A stretch of 64,000 nt of DNA from Polaromonas glacialis (GTDB lineage Bacteria > Pseudomonadota > Gammaproteobacteria > Burkholderiales > Burkholderiaceae_C): contig NZ_KL448323.1 of the NCBI RefSeq assembly GCF_000709345.1, positions 1,644,912 through 1,708,911 on the forward strand, given 5' to 3'. The translations under genes were made by a program, and so were the position numbers. Under the pieces are notes generated by a model. It was given only the letters and a program-made list of their open reading frames with translations, did not search any database and was not told the origin of the DNA. Of the stretch, positions 7,526-14,246 are shown one piece after another. The stretch's first letter is position 1. Every line of letters begins with the position of its first letter.

Positions 7526-8209
7526 ATGCTTTTGCATCTGAAAAACATCCTGACACCCGACGAACTCCACAGCGCGCGCCGTCTGCTTGGCAGCGACGCG
7601 CCGTGGATCGACGGGCGCAGCAGCGCGGGCGATCAAGCCCTGGCCCAGAAACAGAACGAGCAACTCGCCCAGGACAGCGAGAATGCAGGGCAGCTGCAGG
7701 CCCTGGTGCTGGCTGCCTTGCAGCGCGAGCCGCTGTTCTTTTCGGCCGCACTGCCAAAAAAAATCTTCAACCCGCTGTTCAACCGCTACAGCGGCAACTC
7801 CAATTTCTACGGCACGCACATCGACGGCGCCGTTGTGCATTCCAGGGCCACGTCGCAATGGGTCCGCAGCGACATTTCCTGCACGCTGTTCCTGGCCGAA
7901 CCAAGCGACTATGACGGCGGCGAACTGCTGATCCAGGAAGCGCAGCGCGAGCGCGGCATCAAGCTGGCGGCGGGCGACATGGTGCTCTACCCCGGCAGCA
8001 CGCTGCACCAGGTCGCGCCCGTGACCCGTGGGGCGCGGCTGGCGAGCTTTTTCTGGATCGAAAGCATGGTGCGCAGCACCGAGCAGCGCCAGTTGCTGTT
8101 CGACATGGACATGGCGCTGCTGCAACTGCGCCGCAGGGGCGACGTGCCAGCCGTGGTGCAACTCACCGGCACCTACCACAACCTGCTGCGCATGTGGGCC
8201 GATACATGA
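7526..8209 (+). CDS. piuC: Fe(II)/2-oxoglutarate dioxygenase PiuC/YbiX
   Basis: A 227-residue PKHD-type hydroxylase. The Fe(II) triad is H98-x-D100 (THIDGAVV) and H161 (STLHQVAPV), with R171 (RGARLASFFW) positioned to bind 2-oxoglutarate. PiuC/YbiX genes regularly follow a Fiu/PiuA receptor gene, and here the gap is only 39 bp, so the two are probably co-transcribed under the upstream Fur box. The substrate is not established; a role in handling an imported siderophore or its degradation product is inferred from linkage. The stop overlaps the next ATG as ATGA. Confidence 0.93.
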   Translation: MLLHLKNILTPDELHSARRLLGSDAPWIDGRSSAGDQALAQKQNEQLAQDSENAGQLQALVLAALQREPLFFSAALPKKIFNPLFNRYSGNSNFYGTHIDGAVVHSRATSQWVRSDISCTLFLAEPSDYDGGELLIQEAQRERGIKLAAGDMVLYPGSTLHQVAPVTRGARLASFFWIESMVRSTEQRQLLFDMDMALLQLRRRGDVPAVVQLTGTYHNLLRMWADT

Positions 8210-9396
8210 GCGCAGCGCCAGGCCGCCCCAAGCAAACTCGCACCGCAGCCCTTCAGGGCGAAGGTTCTCCAGTGAACACCGCGCCGCTGTCCGTCGAGCA
8301 GATTCCCGCCGGCGTCGTCACGCTGGCCGACCACGAGGCGCACGCCCGCACGCGGCTGGACGACAACGCTTGGGCCTACTTCAGCGGCGGCGCGGGGGAT
8401 GAGTTCACCCTGCGCGCCAACTGCAGCGCGTGGAACGAGCGCCTGCTCAATCCGCGCGTGCTGCAGCCGCTGGCCGGCGGCCACACGCGCGTCAAACTGC
8501 TGGGCCGCACGCTGGCGCACCCGGTGCTGCTCGCGCCCGTGGCCTACCAGCGCATGGCGCATGCGGGCGGCGAAGTGGCCAGCGCCTACGCGGCGGCCGC
8601 GCTGGGCGCCGGCATGGTGCTGAGCACGCAGGCCAGTTTCCCGCTGGAAACGGTCGCCGACGCCATCGCGGCCGATCCGATCCGTGGCCCGCTGTGGTTC
8701 CAGCTTTATATCCAGCCCGACCGGGGCTTTACCCGCGAACTGGTGCAGCGCGCCGAACGGGCCGGCTATGAAGCGCTGGTGCTGACGGTCGATGCGCCGA
8801 CCAGCGGCGCGCGCGACCGCGAAAGGCGCACTAACTTTCATTTGCCCGCGCACATCTCGGCGGTCAACCTGGCGGGCATGGCCGCGCCGGCGCAGCGCAC
8901 GCTGCAGCCGGGCCAGAGCGCGCTGTTCGACGACTTGCTGGCCACCGCTCCGACCTGGGAAGACGTGGCCTGGCTGCAGTCGATCACGCGCCTGCCCGTC
9001 GTGCTCAAGGGCGTGCTGCATCCGGACGATGCGCGGCAGGCTGCCGCGCTGGGCGTGGGTGGCGTGATTGTTTCCAACCATGGCGGGCGCACGCTGGACA
9101 CGCTGCCGGCCACGGCCAGCGTGCTGCCGCGCATCGTGCAGGCCGTGGCCGGCGAACTGCCGGTGCTGGTCGATGGCGGCATCCGCCGCGGCACCGACAT
9201 TTTGAAAGCCATGGCGCTGGGCGCCAGCGCCGTGCTGGTCGGACGCCCTTACCTCTACGGCCTGGCCAACGCCGGCGCGCTGGGCGTGGCGCATGTGCTG
9301 CGCCTGCTGCGCGACGAACTGGAAATCGCCATGGCGCTGTGCGGCTGCCGCACGCTGGCGCAGGCCGGCCCGCACCTGCTGTTCAGGCCGGACTGA
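8206..9396 (+). CDS. FMN-dependent alpha-hydroxyacid oxidase/dehydrogenase (LldD family)
   Basis: A ~396-residue TIM-barrel flavoprotein of the lactate/glycolate/mandelate oxidase family. The active-site motif VSNHGGRTLDTLPA carries the catalytic histidine, and DGGIRRGTDILKA plus GASAVLVGRPYLYG bind FMN phosphate. The N-terminal FSGGAGDE is the family's substrate-loop signature. The ATG at 8206 overlaps the piuC stop. GTG at 8272 with GAAGG 7 bases upstream is an equally good start that removes 22 poorly conserved residues. The substrate (lactate, glycolate or an aromatic 2-hydroxyacid) cannot be told from sequence. Its place in the iron operon is notable. Confidence 0.88.
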   Translation: MSAAPGRPKQTRTAALQGEGSPVNTAPLSVEQIPAGVVTLADHEAHARTRLDDNAWAYFSGGAGDEFTLRANCSAWNERLLNPRVLQPLAGGHTRVKLLGRTLAHPVLLAPVAYQRMAHAGGEVASAYAAAALGAGMVLSTQASFPLETVADAIAADPIRGPLWFQLYIQPDRGFTRELVQRAERAGYEALVLTVDAPTSGARDRERRTNFHLPAHISAVNLAGMAAPAQRTLQPGQSALFDDLLATAPTWEDVAWLQSITRLPVVLKGVLHPDDARQAAALGVGGVIVSNHGGRTLDTLPATASVLPRIVQAVAGELPVLVDGGIRRGTDILKAMALGASAVLVGRPYLYGLANAGALGVAHVLRLLRDELEIAMALCGCRTLAQAGPHLLFRPD

Positions 9397-9427
9397 TCAG
9401 TCTGGCGCTGTGTTTTGCCTTTTGCAC

Positions 9428-9461
9428 CTGCTAACGCTTGCGGTTTGATCGCTGCTTTTTT
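9428..9461 (-). repeat. Left arm of an imperfect inverted repeat flanking the IS630 element
   Basis: This segment is the near-complement of 10715-10748: 18 consecutive bases are identical (TTTGATCGCTGCTTTTTT against AAAAAAGCAGCGATCAAA) and the next 16 have few mismatches. Without the insertion the arms would be about 93 bp apart, so the IS appears to have landed inside an older hairpin-forming sequence. Confidence 0.6.
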
Positions 9462-9547
9462 GTTTTTTTGTTCTTTGGCGTTGGGCGGCTTCTTCTGTGG
9501 TTTGAGGGATGAGCGCCTTCCCGGCGGGGGGTAATACCAATCCCGTG

Positions 9548-10159
9548 TCATGAAATAACCGAAGCCGAGGGCAGCACTGCCCAGCTGCGGGAGCACAAAG
9601 AGCGGATGGCGCCAGGGATTTGCGTGAAGGCATTCCAGGCGTCGCAGCAGGCGTCAACAATCTGCTCGTAGCCGTCGTAGCAGCGGTTGGCCAAGTGCCG
9701 GTCGCGTAGTTGCGCCCACACCTGCTCGGCCGGGTTGAGCTCGGGCGACCCCGCTGGCAGCGGCAACAATGAAACGTTCGGGAACTGCGGCAGTTTGGGC
9801 GTGGTGTGCCATCCCGCGCGGTCCAGCACCAGCACGGCATGGCGTCCCGCAGGCACCGCTTCGCTCAGGACCTGCAGATGATGGCTCATCGCCTCGGTAT
9901 TGGCGTGCGGCATGACCAGACCGATGGCACTGTCCTGCCGTGGACAGACGGCGCCAAAGATGTACGCCGATTCGGACTGCTGCTGGCGCACCACCCGGGG
10001 CCGCGTTCCCTTGCGCGCCCACAGGCGCGTTTGCGTGCCGCGCTGGCCGATGCGCATTTCATCCTGGAACCAGATGTCCACCTGTTCAGGCGCAACGCCT
10101 GGCGGCAGCGTTGCGGCGACTTCCTGGACGAAGTTTTTTTTTGAATTCGGCTTGTGCAA
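9548..10159 (-). CDS. IS630 transposase, catalytic C-terminal part (DDE domain)
   Basis: The C-terminal ~200 residues of the transposase hold the catalytic triad: first Asp in IWFQDEMRIGQ, second Asp in VLVLDRAGWHT, and Glu in SPELNPAEQVW. The frame opens only at a TTG (10159) that overlaps the upstream frame across an A9 run (10134-10142 on the minus strand). It is more likely expressed as a frameshift fusion than as a separate protein. Dropping one A from the run joins the upstream EF-KK to KNFVQEVAATLPP without a break. The frame ends inside the left terminal repeat. Confidence 0.85.
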   Translation of the reverse strand: MHKPNSKKNFVQEVAATLPPGVAPEQVDIWFQDEMRIGQRGTQTRLWARKGTRPRVVRQQQSESAYIFGAVCPRQDSAIGLVMPHANTEAMSHHLQVLSEAVPAGRHAVLVLDRAGWHTTPKLPQFPNVSLLPLPAGSPELNPAEQVWAQLRDRHLANRCYDGYEQIVDACCDAWNAFTQIPGAIRSLCSRSWAVLPSASVIS

Positions 10160-10619
10160 CCAGATCGGCGTAGGGACTGACGGCGCGGGCCGAAATCCAT
10201 ACCAGCCCCAGGCGCTTCATCAGGTCATACACACCGTTCAGGCTGTAGGCCACGCCAAACTGCCCGGCCAGCAACTGGCGGATGTCTTCGCCCCGCACCC
10301 GACCGCCGCCGCGTTCGCCCTGCAGTTGCTCGACCGCCTGGCGAAACGCTTCCTCCTGTGCTTTGGCAAGGCGCTGCGTGCTCCAGTCATGCGGCATGCC
10401 GGCCAGACGGGCCACGCCGCCAGCGAGGAACCATTGCACCCAGCGCATGACCGCGTGGCGGGTCACGCGCAATGCAGCCGCCACTTCGGTATAGCTCTTG
10501 CCGTCCTTTAGGTGCGCCAGCGCGATCAGGCGCAGTCGCCGGCGCCCATCCTTTTCCTTGTGGGCCAGTCGGTCGAAATCATAGGGCTGCAGCTGATCAA
10601 TGATGTGCTGAGATAACAT
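10086..10619 (-). CDS. IS630 transposase, N-terminal DNA-binding part
   Basis: A 177-residue frame whose first ~145 residues hold the helix-turn-helix DNA-binding domains typical of IS630 (GRRRLRLIALAHLKDGKSYT, then RVTRHAVMRWVQWFLAGG, and a second winged helix near RVRGEDIRQLLAGQFG). After AQAEFKKK the frame continues into an unrelated Arg-rich tail. The true continuation is in the +1 frame after the A9 run, so the natural product is probably the fusion of both frames. The ATG at 10619 begins 76 bp inside the right end of the element. Confidence 0.85.
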   Translation of the reverse strand: MLSQHIIDQLQPYDFDRLAHKEKDGRRRLRLIALAHLKDGKSYTEVAAALRVTRHAVMRWVQWFLAGGVARLAGMPHDWSTQRLAKAQEEAFRQAVEQLQGERGGGRVRGEDIRQLLAGQFGVAYSLNGVYDLMKRLGLVWISARAVSPYADLVAQAEFKKKLRPGSRRNAAARRCA

Positions 10620-10714
10620 TTTCGTAACCTCCTGCGAGAGCCAATATGTCTCAGACTCCGATCGCTGGCTTTGGTTCTTTGTCTGTCGGGATTGGTATAA
10701 CTTTCTTTTCTGGC

Positions 10715-10748
10715 AAAAAAGCAGCGATCAAATCGGCAGCGTTGGTAG
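10715..10748 (+). repeat. Right arm of the inverted repeat flanking the IS630 element
   Basis: The partner of 9428-9461 in opposite orientation, with an 18-bp perfect core AAAAAAGCAGCGATCAAA. It lies 18 bp beyond the right TA of the insertion and belongs to the pre-insertion sequence, not to the IS terminal repeat. Confidence 0.6.
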
Positions 10749-10842
10749 TTTCGTTATTTCACTCTGATGCGCCAACCGGCCCGGCAGACAATGCCCTCAG
10801 CCGGTTACAAAAAAATGACTGCTAAAAATCGACTCCACTGCA

Positions 10843-10861
10843 AATAAGATTCATTCGCATT
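10843..10861. promoter_or_regulatory. Probable Fur box upstream of bfd
   Basis: AATAAGATTCATTCGCATT lies 51 bp before the bfd ATG and resembles the Fur palindrome AATGAGAATCATTCTCATT, with most differences in the left half. A TTTATACTT segment just downstream could serve as the -10 region. This would place bfd-tonB-exbB-exbD-hemP under iron repression. Confidence 0.6.
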
Positions 10862-10912
10862 TATACTTCAATCACGCCCCATTCACCAGCCAGCCCAATT
10901 TATTTATCCATC

Positions 10913-11146
10913 ATGATCATCTGTGTCTGCCGCCGAATCTCCGACCGCGAAATTGCCCGCCATGCCCGTGCCGGCATGGGTTTTGACGAGATCCAGTTCG
11001 AGCTTGGCGTGGCCACCCAGTGCGGCCGCTGCGAAGGCAGCGCCCGCGACGTGGTGGCCCAGTGCAGCGCCACCTGCCCGAGCGCCAACATTGCGCTGGC
11101 CGCAGACCTTGCGCAAGGCCCGTCATGGAACATTCAGGCAGCTTGA
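10913..11146 (+). CDS. bfd: Bacterioferritin-associated ferredoxin
   Basis: A 77-residue [2Fe-2S] protein that docks on bacterioferritin and delivers electrons to its heme to release stored iron. The four cluster cysteines C4-x-C6 (IICVCRR) and C37-x2-C40 (TQCGRC) are in the expected places. Two more cysteines (C51, C55) lie in the longer C-terminal tail; E. coli Bfd is 64 residues. The gene is first in an iron-acquisition operon rather than next to bfr, which lies 6 kb upstream. Both should respond to iron, but only bfd has a visible Fur box. Confidence 0.93.
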   Translation: MIICVCRRISDREIARHARAGMGFDEIQFELGVATQCGRCEGSARDVVAQCSATCPSANIALAADLAQGPSWNIQAA

Positions 11147-11211
11147 TCGCCACCCTTCCCGTCAGCCTGATTCTGGTGATCGGCTCTGCGTGGTGGATCT
11201 TTCGCCGCTGA
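11125..11211 (+). CDS. Possible 28-residue single-helix membrane protein between bfd and tonB
   Basis: ATG at 11125 opens a 28-codon frame overlapping the last 22 bases of bfd. AAGG at 11115-11118 lies 6 bases upstream, a usable ribosome-binding site. The product has one hydrophobic stretch ([20 protein letters not shown]) ending in Arg-Arg, so it would be a single-pass inner-membrane peptide with a basic cytoplasmic end. It sits in an operon that builds the TonB-ExbB-ExbD complex. It could be a real small subunit or regulator, or a chance frame; there is no homology evidence here. Confidence 0.4.
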   Translation: MEHSGSLIATLPVSLILVIGSAWWIFRR

Positions 11212-11283
11212 AACCGGTCAAAGACCTGTTGCATCCGGGTGTTCCGTTGTTGCGCTGCTCCTTTTTTGAATACCCTTCCTTTC

Positions 11284-12024
11284 ATGAACGCCACCTTTCC
11301 AGGTCTTCCCTACGATCCGCCCAGGCCGCCAGCGCGCCTGAGCCGCAACGCCGCGATTGCCCTGGCCGTGGTCGCGTTGCATGTCGGCCTGATCTGGGCG
11401 CTGCAAAGCGGCCTGGTACTGCGCACGGCCGAATTGATCGTGCCGGTCGAGGTGCTGGCCGAATTGATCGAACTGCCCCAGCCCGAACCCACGCCACCCG
11501 CGCCACCGGCCCCGCCCGCGCCGCCAGTGCGGCCCGTGACGCCGGCGCCCACCGTGCAGAAAAAAACCATTCCCAAGCCGGTCGTCCGGCCGCAGCCGCA
11601 GCCGCTCGCCATTGCCGACCCGACACCCTCGCCCAACGCACCGGCGGGCAGCCTCAACCCGGCGCCTGCGGTCACGCCGGCACCGGTGGCCGAGGCGCCC
11701 GCAGGACCGGCTGCACCGAGTGGGCCGCCAGGGGCGCCTTCGCTCCAGTTGCCTTCGAGCAACGCCGACTACCTGCAAAACTCCAAGCCGGCCTATCCCG
11801 CGCTCAGCAAACGCCTGGGCGAGCAGGGCAAGGTCGTGGTGCGGGTGCTGATCGGCGCCGATGGCATGCCGCAAAAGGCCGAGCTTCGCCAGTCCAGCGG
11901 CTTTGAGCGCCTGGACCAGGCGGCGCTGACCACCGTCCTCAAATGGCGCTACGTCCCCGGCAAGCGTGGTGGCGTGGCCGAGGACATGTGGTTCAACGTC
12001 CCGATCAATTTTGTGCTTGAATAA
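11284..12024 (+). CDS. tonB: TonB energy transducer
   Basis: A 246-residue TonB protein. A single N-terminal membrane anchor (about residues 20-40, AIALAVVALHVGLIWAL) with the usual histidine is followed by a long Pro-rich periplasmic linker (about 60-150). The C-terminal TonB domain YPALSKRLGEQGKVVVRVLI...WFNVPINFVLE contacts receptor TonB boxes. ATG at 11284 was preferred over an upstream TTG at 11239 because the anchor then begins at the expected distance. Only 30 bp separate it from exbB. It would energise the siderophore receptor at 5216. Confidence 0.95.
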   Translation: MNATFPGLPYDPPRPPARLSRNAAIALAVVALHVGLIWALQSGLVLRTAELIVPVEVLAELIELPQPEPTPPAPPAPPAPPVRPVTPAPTVQKKTIPKPVVRPQPQPLAIADPTPSPNAPAGSLNPAPAVTPAPVAEAPAGPAAPSGPPGAPSLQLPSSNADYLQNSKPAYPALSKRLGEQGKVVVRVLIGADGMPQKAELRQSSGFERLDQAALTTVLKWRYVPGKRGGVAEDMWFNVPINFVLE

Positions 12025-12054
12025 TTTTCACCTTTCCCCTGGAGTCGTTCGCAA

Positions 12055-12783
12055 ATGGAAAACCAATTCGGCCTTGCCCATGTCTGGTCACAAGGCGATA
12101 TCGTCATCAAAAGCGTCGCGGTGCTGCTGCTGGTGATGTCGCTGGCCTCGTGGATGGTCATCATCATCAAGGCGCTGGACCTGCGCCGGCTGTCAAGCCA
12201 GGCCAAGGCGACCGAAAGCTTCTGGCACAGCGCCGACTTTGCCGATGGACTGGCCAAGTTCGGCACCGACCCCGCCAATCCGTTCCGCCTGCTGGCCGTC
12301 GAGGGCCGCGAGGCCACGGCCCACGTGCTGCACAAGGATGGCAATGCCAAGCCGCAACTGCATGACGCACTGGACCTGAGCGAATGGGTGACGCGCAGCC
12401 TGCGCAATTCGATCGACGACATCAGCGCCAAGATGCAGTCCGGCCTGGCCGTGCTGGCCTCGGTGGGCTCGACCGCGCCGTTTGTCGGCCTGTTCGGCAC
12501 GGTCTGGGGCATCTACCATGCGCTGCTGGCGATTGGGATGAATGGCCAGGCCAGCATCGACCAGGTGGCTGGCCCGGTCGGCGAATCGCTGATCATGACG
12601 GCCATGGGCCTGGCGGTCGCGATTCCGGCGGTGCTCGGCTACAACGCGCTGGTGCGCGGCAACAAGTCGGTCAGCGGCAAGCTCAACCGCTTTGCGCATG
12701 ACCTGCATGCCTATTTCGTGACCGGGGCGCGCGTCACCGGGCCGGCGTCGGCGAACGTCGTCGCGATGTGCAAAGGGAGCTGA
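12055..12783 (+). CDS. exbB: ExbB proton-channel subunit of the TonB system
   Basis: A 242-residue MotA/TolQ/ExbB-family protein. It has an N-terminal membrane helix (about residues 17-38, KSVAVLLLVMSLASWMVIII), a long cytoplasmic loop, and two C-terminal helices around LASVGSTAPFVGLFGTVWGIYHALL and GESLIMTAMGLAVAIPAVLGYNAL. The GLFGTVWGI signature lines the proton path. With ExbD it converts the proton gradient into movement of TonB. The ATG is preceded by a GGAG-type site (CCTGGAGTCG). Two bases separate its stop from the exbD ATG. Confidence 0.96.
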   Translation: MENQFGLAHVWSQGDIVIKSVAVLLLVMSLASWMVIIIKALDLRRLSSQAKATESFWHSADFADGLAKFGTDPANPFRLLAVEGREATAHVLHKDGNAKPQLHDALDLSEWVTRSLRNSIDDISAKMQSGLAVLASVGSTAPFVGLFGTVWGIYHALLAIGMNGQASIDQVAGPVGESLIMTAMGLAVAIPAVLGYNALVRGNKSVSGKLNRFAHDLHAYFVTGARVTGPASANVVAMCKGS

Positions 12784-12785
12784 AC

Positions 12786-13196
12786 ATGGCTTTCGGAACC
12801 CAGGACGACACCGACGAGGTGATGAACGAGATCAACATGACGCCGCTGGTCGATGTGATGCTGGTGCTGCTGATCATCTTCATCATCACCGTGCCGGTGA
12901 TGAAGCACTCGGTCAACATCGACCTGCCGCGCGCCACCAACGAGCAGCAACTCATCAAACCGGAAACCGTGCGGCTCAGCGTCGATGCCGAGGGCAGCTA
13001 TTTCCTGAACGAGGCAAAGATCGCCGATGAAGACCTGGCACCCCGCTTGAGGGCGGCTGCGGCGCAAAACCCGCAGCCCGACCTGCATATTCGCGGCGAC
13101 AAGGCCGTGCGCTACGAACGCGTGGCGCAGGCCATGGCTGCGGCGCAGCAGGCCGGCCTGCGCAAGATCGGCTTCATCACCGAACCGAAGAACTGA
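12786..13196 (+). CDS. exbD: ExbD subunit of the TonB system
   Basis: A 136-residue ExbD/TolR protein with one N-terminal membrane helix (about residues 22-42). The helix contains the essential proton-carrying aspartate in MTPLVDVMLVLLIIFII. A periplasmic domain ends LRKIGFITEPKN. The ATG at 12786 was chosen because it sits 2 bp after the exbB stop with AAAGGGAG in front. It forms the ExbB5-ExbD2 motor with the preceding gene. Confidence 0.95.
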   Translation: MAFGTQDDTDEVMNEINMTPLVDVMLVLLIIFIITVPVMKHSVNIDLPRATNEQQLIKPETVRLSVDAEGSYFLNEAKIADEDLAPRLRAAAAQNPQPDLHIRGDKAVRYERVAQAMAAAQQAGLRKIGFITEPKN

Positions 13197-13203
13197 GAAA
13201 GCC

Positions 13204-13419
13204 ATGTCCAGAACACCCTTTCCTGTCGCCAGCGCGGGCCAGCAGCCACCTTCACCTGCCGATGCCAATACGCGCCCCGCCAGCCCGGCGATGGACGCAC
13301 CCGGCTGCGTGGACAGCGCCGACCTGCTGCGCGGCCAAAAGACGGTGGACATCAGCCACAACGGCTCGACCTACCGCCTGCAGGCCACGCGGCTGGGCAA
13401 GCTGATCCTGACCAAGTAG
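13204..13419 (+). CDS. hemP: Hemin uptake protein HemP
   Basis: A 71-residue protein whose C-terminal half carries the HemP signature: SADLLRGQKTVDISHNGSTY followed by RLQATRLGKLILTK. The first 35 residues are a low-complexity Pro/Ala-rich extension. HemP/HmuP is a small RNA- or DNA-binding activator of heme-uptake genes in several proteobacteria. Here it ends an iron operon, 7 bp after exbD, but no heme receptor or hmu transporter gene is present in the window. A strong bidirectional terminator follows at 13563. Confidence 0.9.
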   Translation: MSRTPFPVASAGQQPPSPADANTRPASPAMDAPGCVDSADLLRGQKTVDISHNGSTYRLQATRLGKLILTK

Positions 13420-13562
13420 GCCAGCCCTTCATTTCACAGTTTCATCGTGGGACGATCCGGGCTACCCGCCCCAAGGTCGTTTTTGCCAGCCACGGACCTT
13501 GAACAGGTCGAATAGCTAGGCTTTTTTTACCGCGAAAACACTGCACCGCCATCACAGACGAA

Positions 13563-13596
13563 AAAAAAGCCGACGAACCATTGCGTCGGCTTTTTT
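13563..13596. terminator. Bidirectional rho-independent terminator
   Basis: AAAAAAGCCGACG (13563-13575) pairs with CGTCGGCTTTTTT (13584-13596) around an 8-base loop. It has a T-run in both directions, and separates the rightward hemP operon from the leftward GlcG/HbpS gene. Confidence 0.85.
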
Positions 13597-13633
13597 GCGT
13601 CAGGCCGTGGCTTGACCTAAAGTGTTTCGAGTC

Positions 13634-14041
13634 TTACAAGCCGATGGCGGCAATGCCGGCGCGGGCAATCTGCGCGTCCTCGGTGGACTTCACGCCGCTG
13701 ACGCCGACCGCGCCCAGGCACTGGCCGTCCTTGACGATGGGCACGCCGCCTTCGAGCAGGCCGGCCACATAAGGCGCGGACAGGAAAGCGGGACGGTCGC
13801 CATTGACCATGTCTTCATAGACCTTGCTCTCGCGCCGGCCCATGGCGGCGGTGTTGGCCTTGGCCGGTGCGATGTGCGCCGACAGCGGCGCGGCGCCATC
13901 GAGGCGCTGCAGGTGCAGCAGATGGCCGCCGTCATCGACGATGGCGATGGTCACGGCCCAGTTGTTTTTCAGCGCTTCGGCCTCGGCGGCGGCGGCGATG
14001 GCCTTGATGTCGGCATGTTCAAGCAGGGGTTTGGATTTCAT
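13634..14041 (-). CDS. GlcG/HbpS family heme-binding-like protein
   Basis: A 135-residue DUF336 protein of the GlcG/HbpS family. Signatures are the N-terminal helix LEHADIKAIAAAAEAEALK, the strand AIVDDGGHLLHLQRLDGA, and the GGVPIVKDGQCLGAVGVSGV region. There is no signal peptide. Members bind heme or small ligands and often sit beside oxidative or glycolate genes; a precise role is not established. ATG at 14041 was used because the upstream open frame lacks family sequence. Lying next to hemP may point to heme handling, but it is transcribed in the opposite direction. Confidence 0.85.
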   Translation of the reverse strand: MKSKPLLEHADIKAIAAAAEAEALKNNWAVTIAIVDDGGHLLHLQRLDGAAPLSAHIAPAKANTAAMGRRESKVYEDMVNGDRPAFLSAPYVAGLLEGGVPIVKDGQCLGAVGVSGVKSTEDAQIARAGIAAIGL

Positions 14042-14246
14042 GGCGCTGGGTGCTTTCCGTGTTTTTGTAAAAGGTGTCGAGCATACGCACATTCGGGGAA
14101 CCCCGGCGGCGCCATTGGCTCGAACCAGGTCAAAAGAGCCCTTACAAATAGTAGGAGCTGAACCAGGCAGGTTTTTTGAAAAATTTGGCATGGCCCATAA
14201 AATGAACCCATCGCCCGCACACGCGGGTTTTAAAGGAGTTGAAATC

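Larger units (their letters stand above)
9537..10695 (-). mobile_element. IS630-family insertion sequence
   Basis: The element is about 1.16 kb and begins and ends with CCAATCCCG/CGGGATTGG inside imperfect ~30-bp terminal inverted repeats. Both ends abut the dinucleotide TA (9535-9536 and 10696-10697), the target duplication expected for IS630/Tc1-mariner transposases. It carries one transposase read leftward in two overlapping frames. It separates the receptor-piuC-oxidase operon from the bfd-tonB-exbBD-hemP operon. I assigned the family from the transposase motifs and the TA flanks, not by a database match. Confidence 0.85.

Noticed and set aside
5315..8179. 954-codon open frame antisense to the siderophore receptor and piuC
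   Set aside because: It is the complement of two clearly recognised genes. Its Gln/Ala/Arg/Val-rich composition is what high-GC codon bias gives on the opposite strand, and it has no domain.
14176..14202. TTGAAA / CATAAA pair upstream of the YccA-like gene as a sigma-70 promoter
   Set aside because: The spacer is only 14-15 bp, too short for confidence.
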